A stretch of DNA of 64,000 nucleotides from Peribacillus asahii. Lineage in GTDB: Bacteria > Bacillota > Bacilli > Bacillales > DSM-1321. The stretch's first letter is position 1. Each line of letters begins with the position of its first letter. Of the stretch, positions 1-10,363 are shown piece by piece. The notes under the pieces were generated by a model. It was not told where the DNA came from. It made no database searches and worked only from the letters and a program-made list of their open reading frames with translations. A program made the translations under genes and the position numbers. The stretch spans positions 372,001 through 436,000 of the forward strand of contig NZ_QWVS01000002.1 of the NCBI RefSeq assembly GCF_003570725.1, read 5' to 3'.

Positions 1-1142
1 TTTTGCGTAGCAAGCCCTGCCGCAAACGTTGCAGCATGCTGTTCGGCAATGCCGACATCATAGAAACGTTCAGGGAATTCACTAGCAAAGCCCTCTAACT
101 TTGAACCAACAGGCATGGCTGGTGTAATGGCTACAATTCGCTCATCCTGACGTGCTAACCTACGAACAGTCTCACTTACAAGCGAACTCCATGCGGGACC
201 GTTGCTATGTGACTTAACAAAATCACCCGTTTCAATCTTATAAGGACCCGTTCCATGCCAATTTCCAGTCGTATCCGTTTCAGCAGGTGTGTATCCTTTT
301 CCTTTTTTCGTAATAACATGTAATAAAACGGGACCTTTTATTTTTTTCGCATAACGGAAGTTTTCAAACAAATCTTCGTAATTATGACCATCAACCGGCC
401 CCAGATACGTAAATCCTAATTCTTCAAAAAACATTCCTGAAACGAGTGCATATTTCAAGCTGTCTTTTAGACGCTCTGCTGTTGCTGCCAATTTACCGCC
501 AACTGCTGGTATCTTTTTCAACAACCACTCTAATTCGTCTTTAGCACGATTATATTTGCCATCTGTACGAAGTCGACCAAGCACAGAATGAAGTGCACCA
601 ACATTTGGTGCAATGGACATTTCGTTATCATTCAAAATAACAATCATATCCTTCTTTTCATCCCCAATATGATTAAGTGCTTCGAGTGCCATTCCACCCG
701 TTAAGGCACCATCTCCGATCACAGGCAGAATATAGCTTTGTTCTTGTTTAATATCCCGTGCAGCCGCCATTCCCATGGCAGCAGAAAGAGAAGTAGAACT
801 ATGTCCGGTTTCCCAAACATCATGCTCACTTTCAACCATCTTCGGGAACCCACAAAGCCCCTTATATTTCTTTAATGTATCAAAATCTTTAGCTCGTCCA
901 GTTAAAATTTTATGAACATAAGATTGGTGCCCTACATCCCAAATAATTTTATCTTTTGGACTATCGAATTCCTTATGAAGAGCAATCGTTAATTCGACGA
1001 CACCTAAATTAGGACCGATATGACCGCCTGTTACCGATGTCTTTTCAACGAGAAATCGACGAATATCTGCACTTAATTCAACTAATTCCTCATTGCTCAA
1101 GCTCTTCAAAAATGAAGGGTCTTTTATAGATAGAAGATCCAA
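1..1142 (-). CDS. dxs: 1-deoxy-D-xylulose-5-phosphate synthase, N-terminal 380 residues (gene runs off the window)
   Basis: First enzyme of the MEP isoprenoid pathway; it condenses pyruvate and glyceraldehyde 3-phosphate using thiamine diphosphate in the cytoplasm. About 380 codons are visible, of roughly 630 usual for the family; the C-terminal part lies before base 1. Visible motifs are the GHQSY histidine region, the GDGALTGG thiamine diphosphate motif followed by LNDNEMSI, and later [11 protein letters not shown] place the start at TTG 1142, which gives the family N-terminus [11 protein letters not shown]; an in-frame ATG eight codons upstream has no ribosome binding site. ispA, the other isoprenoid gene here, lies upstream on the same strand. 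Confidence 0.95.
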   Translation of the reverse strand, partial: MDLLSIKDPSFLKSLSNEELVELSADIRRFLVEKTSVTGGHIGPNLGVVELTIALHKEFDSPKDKIIWDVGHQSYVHKILTGRAKDFDTLKKYKGLCGFPKMVESEHDVWETGHSSTSLSAAMGMAAARDIKQEQSYILPVIGDGALTGGMALEALNHIGDEKKDMIVILNDNEMSIAPNVGALHSVLGRLRTDGKYNRAKDELEWLLKKIPAVGGKLAATAERLKDSLKYALVSGMFFEELGFTYLGPVDGHNYEDLFENFRYAKKIKGPVLLHVITKKGKGYTPAETDTTGNWHGTGPYKIETGDFVKSHSNGPAWSSLVSETVRRLARQDERIVAITPAMPVGSKLEGFASEFPERFYDVGIAEQHAATFAAGLATQ

Positions 1143-1569
1143 ACAGGACCACTCACTTTCTGTCATTTTCGGCAAACAGCTATTACAAAGCAAGCATAAC
1201 ATAAACATTTATAACGCTAGTCCGAAAAATCTTTTTAAGTTGTTTTTATTTATAAGTCATTATAATGTGTATTTTTGAATAAGCAAACCTTTATCGATTT
1301 ATCGTACTTTTCAGCCTGGCAAAATCGAGTTCTATCTTTATTATACCAAAGCCTGTTCTATAGAGAGAATACGGTTTCTAAGTGAGGCTTTAGTATACGA
1401 TACGGTCGATTAACAATATGAGGAAACACAGCCAATAGTAAAAATAGCCGCCTGCATCCAAAATGATTTCGGCGACTGTGTACAATCATCAAAAATTTAA
1501 TTAGTTCCACATATTTTAGCATTATAATTATAGCATAAACCTTAATTCATCACAAATTCGTTACATAAA
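1143..1569. other. intergenic region between dxs and ispA
   Basis: About 430 bases, AT-rich. I see no convincing gene, RNA fold or repeat. A dxs promoter may lie here, but no clear -35/-10 pair stands out. Confidence 0.4.
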
Positions 1570-2463
1570 TTAATGGTTACGGTTTGCGATTAAATCAGTC
1601 AGTTCACTAAGTAGAATCATTGTAGGCAACTTAGTCTCTGCTAATGCGTCTTGAGCTAATTGAACCTGCTCCGCTAACTTCTCCTTTGCACCTTGTAACG
1701 TAAGCAATGCTGGATAAGTACTTTTATGATTAGTCATATCGCTGCCGACCGGTTTGCCAAGTACTTCTTCCGTTCCCTCAATATCGAGAATATCATCGCG
1801 GATTTGAAAGGCTAGTCCTAAATGAAAAGCAAACTGCCGTAAATGCTGACGCTGCTCGGCGCTCGCTCCTGCTAAAATAGCACCGGATAAAATACTAGCT
1901 GCTAATAGTTTACCTGTCTTATGCTCGTGAATGTATTCTAGCTGTTCAAGGGTCAATTGCTTATTTTCCCCTTCCATATCTGCAATTTGACCACCGACCA
2001 TTCCTTCAGCTCCTGCAGATTTACTAACTTCTGAAATTAATTCTAATTTCATCTCTGGAGTTACTTCAGAATGAGTCATCTCCGCAATTAATTGAAAGCT
2101 ATATGTAAGTAATGCATCACCGGCAAGTATAGCAACGGCCTCACCGAAAACTTTATGATTCGTTGGTTTACCACGACGAAGATCATCATCGTCCATACTA
2201 GGTAAATCATCGTGAATTAATGAATAAGTATGAATCATCTCAATAGCAGCGGCGACCGGAATAGCACGTTCTATATCTCGACCAAAGGAAGCTAATACAG
2301 CAAAAGTAAGCATTGGACGAATTCGTTTTCCCCCTGCTTCTAATGAATAAATCATTGCTTCTTTCACAATAGAAGGAGCCTGCAACTTTCTCACATACTC
2401 AACAACTTCCTTCTCAATAACCGCCTTATATTCTCTGGAAAACGCAGCATAGTCTAGCATCAC
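1570..2463 (-). CDS. ispA: geranylgeranyl/farnesyl diphosphate synthase (polyprenyl synthetase)
   Basis: Builds C15 farnesyl diphosphate from dimethylallyl and isopentenyl diphosphate for quinone and undecaprenyl lipid synthesis. 297 aa, the usual bacterial length. The first aspartate-rich motif is DDLPSMD at about residues 85-91, with the four-residue spacing typical of bacterial farnesyl synthases; the second, DDILD, is near residue 225. GGKRIRP near residue 45 is the family's substrate-binding segment. Its start overlaps the xseB stop by 4 nt (ATGA), so the two are translationally coupled in an xseA-xseB-ispA operon. Confidence 0.95.
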   Translation of the reverse strand: MMLDYAAFSREYKAVIEKEVVEYVRKLQAPSIVKEAMIYSLEAGGKRIRPMLTFAVLASFGRDIERAIPVAAAIEMIHTYSLIHDDLPSMDDDDLRRGKPTNHKVFGEAVAILAGDALLTYSFQLIAEMTHSEVTPEMKLELISEVSKSAGAEGMVGGQIADMEGENKQLTLEQLEYIHEHKTGKLLAASILSGAILAGASAEQRQHLRQFAFHLGLAFQIRDDILDIEGTEEVLGKPVGSDMTNHKSTYPALLTLQGAKEKLAEQVQLAQDALAETKLPTMILLSELTDLIANRNH

Positions 2464-2699
2464 GGTGTTTCCTCCTCTACAGTTGTAAAACTCTCTAATT
2501 GTCCATCTTCATTTAAGATTTCTGTTAATTGATTTTCTACCGATTTCAGTTTCATATGACAAAGACGAGATAAGTTCATTCCTTGTTTATAAATCGAGAT
2601 AGCTTCTTCTAAAGGGACATCTCCCTCCTCTAACTTTTCTACGATTTGTTCTAAACTTTCCATTGCTTCTTCAAATGAAAGCTCTTGTTGATCCTTCAC
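2460..2699 (-). CDS. xseB: exodeoxyribonuclease VII small subunit
   Basis: 79 aa, entirely helical in appearance, with the family signature [17 protein letters not shown] near the N-terminus. It binds the large subunit XseA to form the single-strand-specific exonuclease VII. It overlaps xseA upstream and ispA downstream by 4 nt each, which supports coupled translation. Confidence 0.94.
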   Translation of the reverse strand: MKDQQELSFEEAMESLEQIVEKLEEGDVPLEEAISIYKQGMNLSRLCHMKLKSVENQLTEILNEDGQLESFTTVEEETP

Positions 2700-4048
2700 G
2701 ACTCTACCCCCTCTTGAATTTCTTCAATTTTACATGTAAGTGTACCATCCTTAATCGAGACAGAAATCTTATCTCCTTTAGACACTTGTTTCGTGCTTTT
2801 AATGAGCTTCTCATCTTCCCCAAAGATTAGCCCGTATCCTCTTTCCATAATTTGCAGAGGATTGACGGCCGATAAAGTCGAGGTTATATGAACAAATGAT
2901 TGAGTCTTTTGTTTTAAAATAGCCATCATAGCGCGATTCAAATTTTTATGACGCTGCTCTAATGATTCTTTTGAGCGTTGAAGAGCTTCTGCAGGATGCT
3001 GACGTCTTAAGATGGCATCCATTTGCTCTAATGCTTCTTTCTTATTCATAAAATAGCGCTCACTATTTTTCTGTAAACGCTCCGTAGCCCGGTCTAGTTG
3101 CTCTAGTTTTTGTTCATACATTTTTTGTGGATAGCGAAACGCATACGATTTCTCTAACCTGGCTAAACGATTCGATTCGAAATGAATCCGTTCCTGCATT
3201 GAGCGTGTTAGACGATTTTTTCGGTTCATTAGCCGCTCCAGCACTTCATTCATATGAGGGACAGCCATCTCAGCTGCTCCTGTCGGTGTTGGCGCTCGCA
3301 AGTCCGCGACAAAATCAGCAATTGTAAAGTCTGTTTCATGACCGACTGCTGAAATGATAGGCAGATCAGAATCATAAATAGATTCGGCTACGATTTCTTC
3401 ATTAAAAGCCCAAAGCTCTTCAATAGACCCTCCACCGCGACCTACAACCAATACATCCGCTTCTCTTCGCTCATTTGCCTTCGATATCGCTAAAGCAATA
3501 GACTTTGCAGCATTTACTCCTTGTACAAGTGCAGGATAAATAATCACTTTGGCAATCGGGTAACGACGCTTAATCGTTGTTAGAATATCTCTTAAAGCAG
3601 CTCCTGTAGGCGATGTAATAACCCCAACAGTATGAGGATAAGGAGGAATCGCCTTCTTATGCTGCTCGCTAAACATTCCTTTTTCCTCAAGCTTTTTCTT
3701 CAATTGCTCATAAGCTAAATATAGATCACCAATTCCATCAGGAGCCATATGTTTTACATAGACTTGATACTGTCCACTTGCTTCATAAACCGTTACATCA
3801 CCGCGTACAAGTACCTTCATCCCATTTTCCGGAACAAACTTCATCCCTCTAGTATGGGCCGAAAACATGACGGCTAAAAGACGTGATTTTTCGTCTTTTA
3901 ACGTAAAATACATATGTCCGCTTGTATGCTGTTTAAAATTCGAGATTTCCCCTCTTATATAAACATGCTGTAAATGCGGATCCACATCGAACTTTCGCTT
4001 AATATATTTAGTTAGTGCCGAAACGCTCAAATATTGTTGTTCACTCAT
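2696..4048 (-). CDS. xseA: exodeoxyribonuclease VII large subunit
   Basis: 450 aa catalytic subunit. The N-terminal 100 residues form an OB-fold nucleic-acid-binding domain ([19 protein letters not shown]). A catalytic domain follows with [16 protein letters not shown] and [17 protein letters not shown], then a coiled-coil region between about residues 270 and 390 that binds XseB. It starts an operon with xseB and ispA; a terminator and a repeat separate it from folD upstream. Confidence 0.95.
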   Translation of the reverse strand: MSEQQYLSVSALTKYIKRKFDVDPHLQHVYIRGEISNFKQHTSGHMYFTLKDEKSRLLAVMFSAHTRGMKFVPENGMKVLVRGDVTVYEASGQYQVYVKHMAPDGIGDLYLAYEQLKKKLEEKGMFSEQHKKAIPPYPHTVGVITSPTGAALRDILTTIKRRYPIAKVIIYPALVQGVNAAKSIALAISKANERREADVLVVGRGGGSIEELWAFNEEIVAESIYDSDLPIISAVGHETDFTIADFVADLRAPTPTGAAEMAVPHMNEVLERLMNRKNRLTRSMQERIHFESNRLARLEKSYAFRYPQKMYEQKLEQLDRATERLQKNSERYFMNKKEALEQMDAILRRQHPAEALQRSKESLEQRHKNLNRAMMAILKQKTQSFVHITSTLSAVNPLQIMERGYGLIFGEDEKLIKSTKQVSKGDKISVSIKDGTLTCKIEEIQEGVES

Positions 4049-4071
4049 ATTTTAAATTCCGTCTCCTTATA

Positions 4072-4195
4072 AGAAAAGCGCAAGGCGCCCGTCATCGCCG
4101 ACAAGCATAAGATAAGCACTGATGGAAGACGTTCTTTGCCTTCCGAAGCGATTATCTAAACGATAAAGCCGATGGCGCCCAGAGCTAAACATTAA
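4072..4195. repeat. degenerate intergenic inverted-repeat element
   Basis: Between folD and xseA. Its ends carry GGCGCCcgtcATCG and, in inverse, GGCGCCATCG, enclosing a GC-richer core unlike the flanking AT-rich spacer. Elements starting with AAAAGCGCAAGGCGCC are scattered in many Bacillaceae genomes as I recall them, so I read this as one copy of such a dispersed repeat. Function unknown. Confidence 0.5.
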
Positions 4196-4230
4196 AACAT
4201 GTCAAACAGTTTATACTTTCTTGCATTATT

Positions 4231-4272
4231 AAAAAAGCGGTCTCTTGTTATTATAAAACAAGAAACCGCTTC
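4231..4272 (-). terminator. intrinsic terminator downstream of folD
   Basis: The minus strand reads AAGCGGTTTCTTGTT, a short loop, AACAAGAGACCGCTT, then a T run. It ends the transcript coming through nusB-folD before xseA. Confidence 0.85.
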
Positions 4273-4294
4273 ATCGAAATATTTTAACGACTTT

Positions 4295-5170
4295 TTAACA
4301 TTTTAAAGCAGATTGGCGTACATTATATGCTCTTTGAGCTGATTCTATAGTGTTTTGCATTAGCATTGTAATCGTCATTGGTCCAACGCCTCCTGGCACT
4401 GGTGTTACATAAGAAGCTTTGCTTAACACATCTTCATAGTCAACGTCCCCGCATAGTTTTCCTTCTTCATTACGATTGATTCCTACGTCAATCACGACCG
4501 CACCCTCTTTAATATGCTCGCTCGTAATTGTATTTCTTCTCCCAACCGCTGCAACAATGACATCAGCCTGTTTTGTGAAATAAGTCAAATCTTTTGTTTT
4601 AGAATGACAGTACGTTACCGTCGCATTTGCATTTAATAGCAATTGTCCCATCGGTTTTCCAACAATATTGCTTCGGCCAACAACTACAACATGCTTGCCT
4701 TCCAAATCATAATTAATATGTTTGAGCATTACCATAACTCCATATGGGGTACAAGGTAAAAAAGCTCTTTGTCCTGTCATCATTCTTCCAATATTAATTG
4801 GATGGAAGCCGTCTACATCTTTCTCCGGTGAAATAGCTTCAATAATAGCTTCCTCATTAATATGAGATGGTAATGGAAGTTGAACTAAAATCCCATGAAT
4901 TGAGTCATCTTGATTCAATTCATTAATGTTTTCAATTAGTTCTTCTTGTGAAAGTGTAGCAGGTTTTTTAATCAACACAGAATGCATACCTAAATCAGCA
5001 CATGCCTTTTCTTTATTACGCACATAAGTCTGTGAAGCTTGATTATCTCCAACTAAAATTACAGCTAAACCAGGCACAAGACCTTTTTGCTTTAATTGTT
5101 CTACCTCTTCACGAATTTCTTGTCTCACTGCCTGTGCAATTTCTTTCCCATTAATAATTTGAGCTGTCAT
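4295..5170 (-). CDS. folD: bifunctional methylenetetrahydrofolate dehydrogenase/cyclohydrolase
   Basis: Interconverts methylene-, methenyl- and formyl-tetrahydrofolate for one-carbon metabolism. 291 aa from ATG 5170, which follows GGGAGGATACAATC; an in-frame ATG 17 codons upstream would give a non-homologous extension. The active-site segment YVRNKEKACADLG is near residue 50, the NADP-binding GRSNIVGKP near residue 165, and PGGVGPMT near residue 265. It is downstream of nusB on the same strand, as in other Bacillus. Its product pool also connects with the glycine cleavage genes later in the window. Confidence 0.95.
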   Translation of the reverse strand: MTAQIINGKEIAQAVRQEIREEVEQLKQKGLVPGLAVILVGDNQASQTYVRNKEKACADLGMHSVLIKKPATLSQEELIENINELNQDDSIHGILVQLPLPSHINEEAIIEAISPEKDVDGFHPINIGRMMTGQRAFLPCTPYGVMVMLKHINYDLEGKHVVVVGRSNIVGKPMGQLLLNANATVTYCHSKTKDLTYFTKQADVIVAAVGRRNTITSEHIKEGAVVIDVGINRNEEGKLCGDVDYEDVLSKASYVTPVPGGVGPMTITMLMQNTIESAQRAYNVRQSALKC

Positions 5171-5237
5171 GATTGTATCCTCCCAATAGTAATTATGCTG
5201 TAAAAGAAATTGCGGTGGCATCCGATTAGCTAAGCTT

Positions 5238-5630
5238 TTAAAAGCCTAAATGAGCTTTCACTTTTGATAAAACGGCATTTACAAAGCTGCTTGATTGATC
5301 GTCACCGAATTTCTTAGCAATCTCAATCGCTTCATTAATTGCAACACTAACAGGAACATCTTCACTGTAGGCCATTTCATAAACAGCCATACGAAGTAAA
5401 TTCCGGTCAATATTCGCCAGTCTTTCTAATTTCCAATTCTCTAAATTCCCACGGATGATTTCATCCAATTCTTCACGTTTCCCTGTAACACCTGTGATTA
5501 TTGCTTCTAAATAGTGATCAGGTTCTGCACCATTCAATACGCTTTCCATCGCATCTTGTACTTCTGCTCCAACGATATCGATTTGATACAATGCTTGAAG
5601 GGCTTTTTCACGTGCTGTTCTTCTTTTCAT
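5238..5630 (-). CDS. nusB: transcription antitermination factor NusB
   Basis: 130 aa all-helical RNA-binding protein that, with NusE (S10), joins boxA RNA in rRNA antitermination. The N-terminal RRTAREKALQALYQ and C-terminal EAIEIAKKFGDDQSSSFVNAVL are family hallmarks. Two ATGs stand side by side; the second (5630) sits about 7 nt from AGGAG and gives the canonical MKRRTAR start. Confidence 0.93.
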   Translation of the reverse strand: MKRRTAREKALQALYQIDIVGAEVQDAMESVLNGAEPDHYLEAIITGVTGKREELDEIIRGNLENWKLERLANIDRNLLRMAVYEMAYSEDVPVSVAINEAIEIAKKFGDDQSSSFVNAVLSKVKAHLGF

Positions 5631-5953
5631 CATATTACTCCTTTAACATCTACTATTATATCTGAAAATGCTTGCACAGACGAACATTAATTTATAAAAA
5701 AACAAAAATATTAAGATTTTCTTTATTTTATCCATAATATCCATCGTTCTTTTTCATCGGCTTTGTTACTTACGATACTTTAATTAGCAACATTGTGTAA
5801 CACAGCCTTTTTATCAAACTTACTGTGCCCATTTTTCATAACTTTCTTACATCCATCTTATCTACTCTAACAGAAAATAAACATGAATTAAAGGATAACT
5901 TCAAGCACTTACACATCTTGCAAGCGTTTCAAGGAAAACGAAACAGCCTTACG
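5631..5953. other. intergenic region upstream of nusB
   Basis: About 320 bases between the yqhY terminator and nusB, AT-rich. It probably contains the nusB-folD promoter. I see no RNA gene or repeat in it. Confidence 0.4.
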
Positions 5954-5985
5954 ACAAAAAACCCGGCTATTAGCCGGGTTTTTCG
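5954..5985 (-). terminator. intrinsic terminator after yqhY
   Basis: A perfect stem ACCCGGCT/AGCCGGGT with a 3-nt loop and a T run on the minus strand, 18 nt past the yqhY stop. It ends the accB-accC-yqhY transcript. Confidence 0.93.
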
Positions 5986-6003
5986 AGGATTCGTTTAGAA
6001 TGA

Positions 6004-6417
6004 TTAAATATCTTGCTCGTAATCTGCTTCCTGCTTTGCGTTTTCGAATTGTATTCCGACAACATGTACGTTTACTTCACCAGCATCAATAGCGGTCATG
6101 TTTAACAAAGCTTGACGAATGTTATCTTGTACTTCTTGCGCAACTTTCGGAATAGAGACTCCAAACTTCATGACACAATAGAGATCCACTTTAATTGCTT
6201 CTCCAGTTAAATCGACTTTAACACCTTTGCCGTGATTTTTCTTGCCCAGCTTTTCTACGACACCTGTCGCAAAATTACCGCGCATATGAGCAATCCCGTC
6301 AACTTCGGATGCAGCAATCCCCGCAATGACTTCAATTACTTCTGGAGCAATTTCAACCTTGCCAAGTCCACTATTATAGTCAGTCACTTCAAGCAATTGA
6401 TTTTCTACTTCACTCAT
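6004..6417 (-). CDS. yqhY: Asp23/Gls24 family envelope stress protein YqhY
   Basis: 137 aa from ATG 6417, eight bases after AGGAGG. The family core IAPEVIEVIAGIAASEVDGIAHM is visible (given here in part: EVIEVIAGIAASEVDG). In B. subtilis yqhY is co-transcribed with accBC and is linked genetically to acetyl-CoA carboxylase control; the same order, with a 26-nt gap after accC, is kept here. No membrane segment, so it is cytoplasmic. Confidence 0.9.
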   Translation of the reverse strand: MSEVENQLLEVTDYNSGLGKVEIAPEVIEVIAGIAASEVDGIAHMRGNFATGVVEKLGKKNHGKGVKVDLTGEAIKVDLYCVMKFGVSIPKVAQEVQDNIRQALLNMTAIDAGEVNVHVVGIQFENAKQEADYEQDI

Positions 6418-6443
6418 TCCAAGCACCTCCTATCTTCCTTACA

Positions 6444-7796
6444 TTATGAGTTCATTACATCATAAATATCAAGGAATTTCGTATTAAATTCTCCTGAAAC
6501 AAACTGATCATGAGAAAGTAATTTAAGGTGGAACGGAATTGTTGTATGAACTCCTTCAACGACAAATTCACTTAAAGCACGTTTCATTTTGTCAATTGCC
6601 TCTTCACGAGTTGGAGCGTGAACAATCAATTTCGCAATCATTGAATCATAGTATGGTGGGATTGAGTAGCCTGGGTATGCCGCTGAATCAACACGCACTC
6701 CGAAACCGCCTGGAGCAAGATAGTTTTGGATCTTTCCAGCTGAAGGCATGAAGTTTTTCGCTGGGTTTTCAGCGTTGATACGGCACTCAATAGACCAACC
6801 ATTGAATGTTACATCTTCTTGTGAAATTGATAACTTTTCACCAGATGCCACTCTGATTTGTTCTTTAATTAAGTCGAAACCTGTTACCATTTCTGTAACT
6901 GGGTGTTCTACTTGGATACGAGTGTTCATTTCCATGAAGTAGAACTTACGAGCTTTGTAATCAAAGATAAATTCAACTGTACCTGCACCAGAGTAGTTAA
7001 CTGCAAGTGCAGCTTTTACAGCAGCTTGACCCATTTCTTCACGTAGTTCGCCGTCAAGAGCTGGTGATGGAGTTTCTTCAACAAGTTTTTGCAGACGACG
7101 TTGAACTGTACAATCACGCTCTCCAAGGTGAATCGCATTGCCATGGTTATCAGCCATAACTTGGATTTCAACATGGCGGAAATCCTCGATGAATTTCTCA
7201 ATATAAACACCTGGGTTACCGAAAGCAGTTGCCGCTTCTTGTTGCGTGATGTTGATGCCTTTAATCAGGTCCTCTTCTGTTCTTGCAACACGGATCCCTT
7301 TACCGCCACCGCCGGCTGTAGCTTTAATGATTACTGGGTAACCAATTTTACCAGCAAACTCTACACCTTCTTCAACGCTTGCGATAACACCTTTTGTACC
7401 AGGTACAATCGGAACATTCGCAGCTTCCATCGTACGACGTGCTACGTCTTTTGTACCCATTTGGCTGATTGCTTCTGGGCTTGGTCCGATAAACGTAATG
7501 TTTACGTCACGGCAAAGCTCAGCAAAGTCAGCATTCTCAGCAAGGAAACCATAACCAGGGTGAATAGCGTCAGCCCCTGTTTTCTTCGCTACGCTAAGAA
7601 TATTCGTTGTATTTAAATAGCTATCTTTTGATAGTTTAGGTCCAATACAATATGCTTCGTCAGCAAGTTGAACATGAAGGGCATCTTTATCAGCTTCAGA
7701 ATAAACTGCTACTGATTCAATCCCTAGTTCTTTACAAGCACGAATAATACGTACTGCAATTTCCCCACGGTTTGCAATTAATACCTTTTTAATCAT
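6444..7796 (-). CDS. accC: acetyl-CoA carboxylase, biotin carboxylase subunit
   Basis: Carboxylates the biotin on AccB with ATP and bicarbonate, the first step of malonyl-CoA synthesis. 450 aa from ATG 7796, after GAGGAG; this gives the canonical [16 protein letters not shown]. The ATP-grasp glycine loop [10 protein letters not shown] is near residue 165, and [13 protein letters not shown] near residue 287 holds the catalytic Arg/Glu. It overlaps nothing and follows accB after 14 nt. Confidence 0.96.
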   Translation of the reverse strand: MIKKVLIANRGEIAVRIIRACKELGIESVAVYSEADKDALHVQLADEAYCIGPKLSKDSYLNTTNILSVAKKTGADAIHPGYGFLAENADFAELCRDVNITFIGPSPEAISQMGTKDVARRTMEAANVPIVPGTKGVIASVEEGVEFAGKIGYPVIIKATAGGGGKGIRVARTEEDLIKGINITQQEAATAFGNPGVYIEKFIEDFRHVEIQVMADNHGNAIHLGERDCTVQRRLQKLVEETPSPALDGELREEMGQAAVKAALAVNYSGAGTVEFIFDYKARKFYFMEMNTRIQVEHPVTEMVTGFDLIKEQIRVASGEKLSISQEDVTFNGWSIECRINAENPAKNFMPSAGKIQNYLAPGGFGVRVDSAAYPGYSIPPYYDSMIAKLIVHAPTREEAIDKMKRALSEFVVEGVHTTIPFHLKLLSHDQFVSGEFNTKFLDIYDVMNS

Positions 7797-7810
7797 TTTG
7801 GAACAACTCC

Positions 7811-8317
7811 TCACTCAGGCTTTACTAAGAATAATGCTTGACCGTACTCTACAAGCTCGCCGTCTTTAACTAACACTTCAACGATTTCACCGTTTACTTC
7901 TGCTTCGATTTCATTGAAAAGTTTCATTGCTTCAACGATACATACGATTGAATCGCCAGTTACTTTATCGCCAGCTTTTACATATGGATCAGCGTCTGGT
8001 GATGGAGATTGATAGAAAGTTCCAACCATTGGAGAAGTGATTTTATGTAATCCTTCTGTATCTTGAGCTACAGCAGCTACTGGTGCAGCAGCTGGTGCTG
8101 GAGCAGCTTTTGGAGCTTCTACTGGTGCAGCAGCTGGTGCTGGAGCAGCTTTTGGAGCTTCTACAGCTTTCACTTCTGGAGCTGCTGTTGGGTAAACAAC
8201 TGTACCTACTTCTGTTTTCTTTAATTTAATTTTTGAACCCTCTTGTTCAAAAGAAAATTCACTAATGTTTGATTGATCAACTAATTTAATAATTTCACGA
8301 ATTTCTTGTACTTTCAT
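7811..8317 (-). CDS. accB: acetyl-CoA carboxylase biotin carboxyl carrier protein
   Basis: 168 aa. The C-terminal biotinyl domain carries the lysine of EAMKLFNE near residue 134, biotinylated by BirA. The N-terminal 30 residues are the usual [16 protein letters not shown]. Between them is a flexible Ala/Pro linker that contains an exact 14-residue tandem duplication (see the repeat at 8078-8161). First gene of accB-accC-yqhY, with a long AT-rich leader. Confidence 0.96.
   Translation of the reverse strand: MKVQEIREIIKLVDQSNISEFSFEQEGSKIKLKKTEVGTVVYPTAAPEVKAVEAPKAAPAPAAAPVEAPKAAPAPAAAPVAAVAQDTEGLHKITSPMVGTFYQSPSPDADPYVKAGDKVTGDSIVCIVEAMKLFNEIEAEVNGEIVEVLVKDGELVEYGQALFLVKPE
8078..8161. repeat. 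perfect 42-bp tandem duplication inside accB
   Basis: Two identical 42-bp units, 8078-8119 and 8120-8161, encode two copies of a 14-residue Ala/Pro/Lys block in the swinging linker of the biotin carrier. Identity at every base implies a recent slippage or recombination event. The frame is kept. Confidence 0.92.
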
Positions 8318-8945
8318 CTTGGCACTCCTTGTCTTGTTTTAATGTTTTGGTTGAGGCATCTTTTCAGTAACTCTCAACTACAGTCTGTCCGCACCGAAGA
8401 GAAAAAAACATCCTTAAAAGAAATTTACTCTGTCAAATTACATGCTATCTTCAATAACTTTCTTCATGAAACGTCCGCTAATAATGTAGACGTTTACTTC
8501 AAAAAAATTCTGAAGAATTCACATATTTTAATAGCTAGAGCGGATTACTATTAGTTCTTTAAAATTACAAGAATTAATACCTTACCTGTAGTATAACAGA
8601 GATTTCATTACTGTGGAATATTATTTTCAAATCAGTAAAAAAAAATTATTATCTAGCCCTTAACATCATACGATACAATCTACTGAAAATTCAATAATTA
8701 GTTTATCAAAAATACATAATCCACTTAAAAACTAGCAGAAAAAACCTAAAATTAACCATGTAATAATCAAACTACACTTACAGATTATTGAATTCAAAAC
8801 CCAAAAAACACTTCTAATATAACATTTGTAAAAATATTCAAATTAAAAATCCAATAAAAAGTAATCGCTTACATCATTTTTATTAAAATTCAAAAAACTT
8901 TTTATCTTCCCTCTCTTTTATCCCTTATATTTCCTAATAAATTTC
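8318..8945. other. long AT-rich leader and promoter region of accB
   Basis: About 630 bases between the spoIIIA terminator and accB, very AT-rich (tracts such as AAAAAAATT). No ORF has a good start signal. It must hold the accBC promoter. In B. subtilis accBC is autoregulated; I see no specific operator here that I can name. Confidence 0.45.
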
Positions 8946-8985
8946 AAAAAAAGTCCCTTTCGTATAAAAGAAAGGGACTAAAATT
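8946..8985 (-). terminator. intrinsic terminator of the spoIIIA operon
   Basis: Minus strand AGTCCCTTTC, loop, GAAAGGGACT, then seven T. It lies about 55 nt after the spoIIIAH stop. Confidence 0.92.
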
Positions 8986-9038
8986 TTACTCTTTTAATCT
9001 ATAAAACTGTTGTGTATCAGATCATCCTATTTCCTTCC

Positions 9039-9689
9039 TTATTTTTCTACCTGGAATTCTACAGAAATATCGTTAGCATCTTCTATTTCTCCTCGAACAA
9101 GGCGCATAATTTTATTTGCATCAGCTGCCGATTGCTCTTCAGCTTTTACCGTCACCTTCACATCGTCCCCATCTACACGTACAAGAGCCGCATCAAAATC
9201 TAGCGAAACAATCATTCCTTCTAGAATATTTTCCTTTACTTTAATCTCACTTAATTGTTCGACCGCTTCATAAGCAGCGTTTCTTTCCTCCGTACTTAGC
9301 TCTGTATTCCCCATTTTTTCTGTTAATTCTTGGCTTAATTTAGATCGTTCATCATCAATTTGCATACGTAAAGCGTCAAATGTATCGTCTCCAGAAGTAA
9401 TCGCTACGGATGCTTCAGAATCTTTTTTCGCTTCCTCATCTGATTTTGTGTCTGACTTTGTATCAGATTTTTCTTCTTTCTTTGTGTCAGTTGCATCAGG
9501 CTTCGCTACTGATTCTGATTCTGATTCCATTTCGTCTCCAACCATGGCATTTTCATTTTGTTCATTCTTTTGCTGTTCCGATGTCGCTGCATTTTGTACA
9601 TTTTCAGGAGATGTTAAATAATAGACAGATAAGACGACGACAAGACTTAACATCGTTAATAACCATACTGTTTGTTTTTTCAATAACAT
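9039..9689 (-). CDS. spoIIIAH: stage III sporulation protein AH
   Basis: Mother-cell partner of forespore SpoIIQ; its C-terminal YscJ/FliF-like ring domain forms the channel between the two cells. 216 aa from ATG 9689, nine bases after AGGAGG (the GTG three codons earlier overlaps that site). One membrane anchor at residues 8-28, then a low-complexity acidic/Lys linker (repeated SDTK units) to about residue 115, then the ring-building domain. Last gene of the operon. Confidence 0.95.
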   Translation of the reverse strand: MLLKKQTVWLLTMLSLVVVLSVYYLTSPENVQNAATSEQQKNEQNENAMVGDEMESESESVAKPDATDTKKEEKSDTKSDTKSDEEAKKDSEASVAITSGDDTFDALRMQIDDERSKLSQELTEKMGNTELSTEERNAAYEAVEQLSEIKVKENILEGMIVSLDFDAALVRVDGDDVKVTVKAEEQSAADANKIMRLVRGEIEDANDISVEFQVEK

Positions 9690-9702
9690 AGTATACACCC
9701 TC

Positions 9703-10359
9703 CTATTTTTTAGGCATTACAGATACGCGATGGCTTGGTACATCTAAAGCACGAGTTACCGCCTCTACAATCCATTTTTTTATTTGGATATTTTCAGCAC
9801 CTTTGGCAACAACTAATACACCGCTAACACTAGGCTTTTTCGTTTGTGTAACAATTGGACCCTCTTTATCACCATTTTTTATAATAACGAGCTGTTCATC
9901 AATCGAAGTATCTTCTACGGTTCGCTTCCCACCTTCTTGATCAGCTTCTTCTGTCACCTGTTTTTGGGTTACTTTATTTCTTTCAAATTCTTTCTTCTCT
10001 GTTGCATCCACATAGATGACAACTTTCACATCACTGACACCCGCAATCATCTCCAGTGCTTCTTTCATCTCATTTTGTAAATACACTTCATACTCTCGTG
10101 TTGTTTTAAATTCTGATTCGTTTTTCTGACCAAATACTTCGGCGTCTTTTGGTTCTTCCTTATTGTTAAATACGGATTGAAGTTTCTCATTTTGTTCCGG
10201 TTGATTAGCCGTAAATAAATTACCGACCATCATAATCCCCATTCCAAGTAGAACGATGATAAAGACATATACATAGAGTGATGGCTTCTTATCCTTTTGA
10301 TTTTTATGTTTGTTCAAAAATTGAGTGAGCCAGGATAATGGACCTTTTTCATTTTTCAA
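9703..10359 (-). CDS. spoIIIAG: stage III sporulation protein AG
   Basis: Membrane-anchored ring-forming protein of the SpoIIIA-SpoIIQ channel. The reading frame is open to 10386, but AAAGGAGGG lies inside that extension and points to TTG 10359, nine bases later, giving 218 aa. One membrane span lies near residues 30-50, followed by a charged linker and a ring-building domain (EMIAGVSDVKVVIYVD, GVLVVAKGAENIQIK). The start sits 4 nt past the spoIIIAF stop. Confidence 0.92.
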   Translation of the reverse strand: MKNEKGPLSWLTQFLNKHKNQKDKKPSLYVYVFIIVLLGMGIMMVGNLFTANQPEQNEKLQSVFNNKEEPKDAEVFGQKNESEFKTTREYEVYLQNEMKEALEMIAGVSDVKVVIYVDATEKKEFERNKVTQKQVTEEADQEGGKRTVEDTSIDEQLVIIKNGDKEGPIVTQTKKPSVSGVLVVAKGAENIQIKKWIVEAVTRALDVPSHRVSVMPKK

Positions 10360-10363
10360 TGGT

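Noticed and set aside
7089-7616. 175-codon plus-strand frame
   Set aside because: Lies antisense inside accC, a clear real gene; composition is that of an opposite-strand shadow.
8505-8523. CodY-like palindrome AAATTCTGAAGAATT
   Set aside because: One base short of the 15-bp CodY pattern and in very AT-rich DNA; chance is likely.
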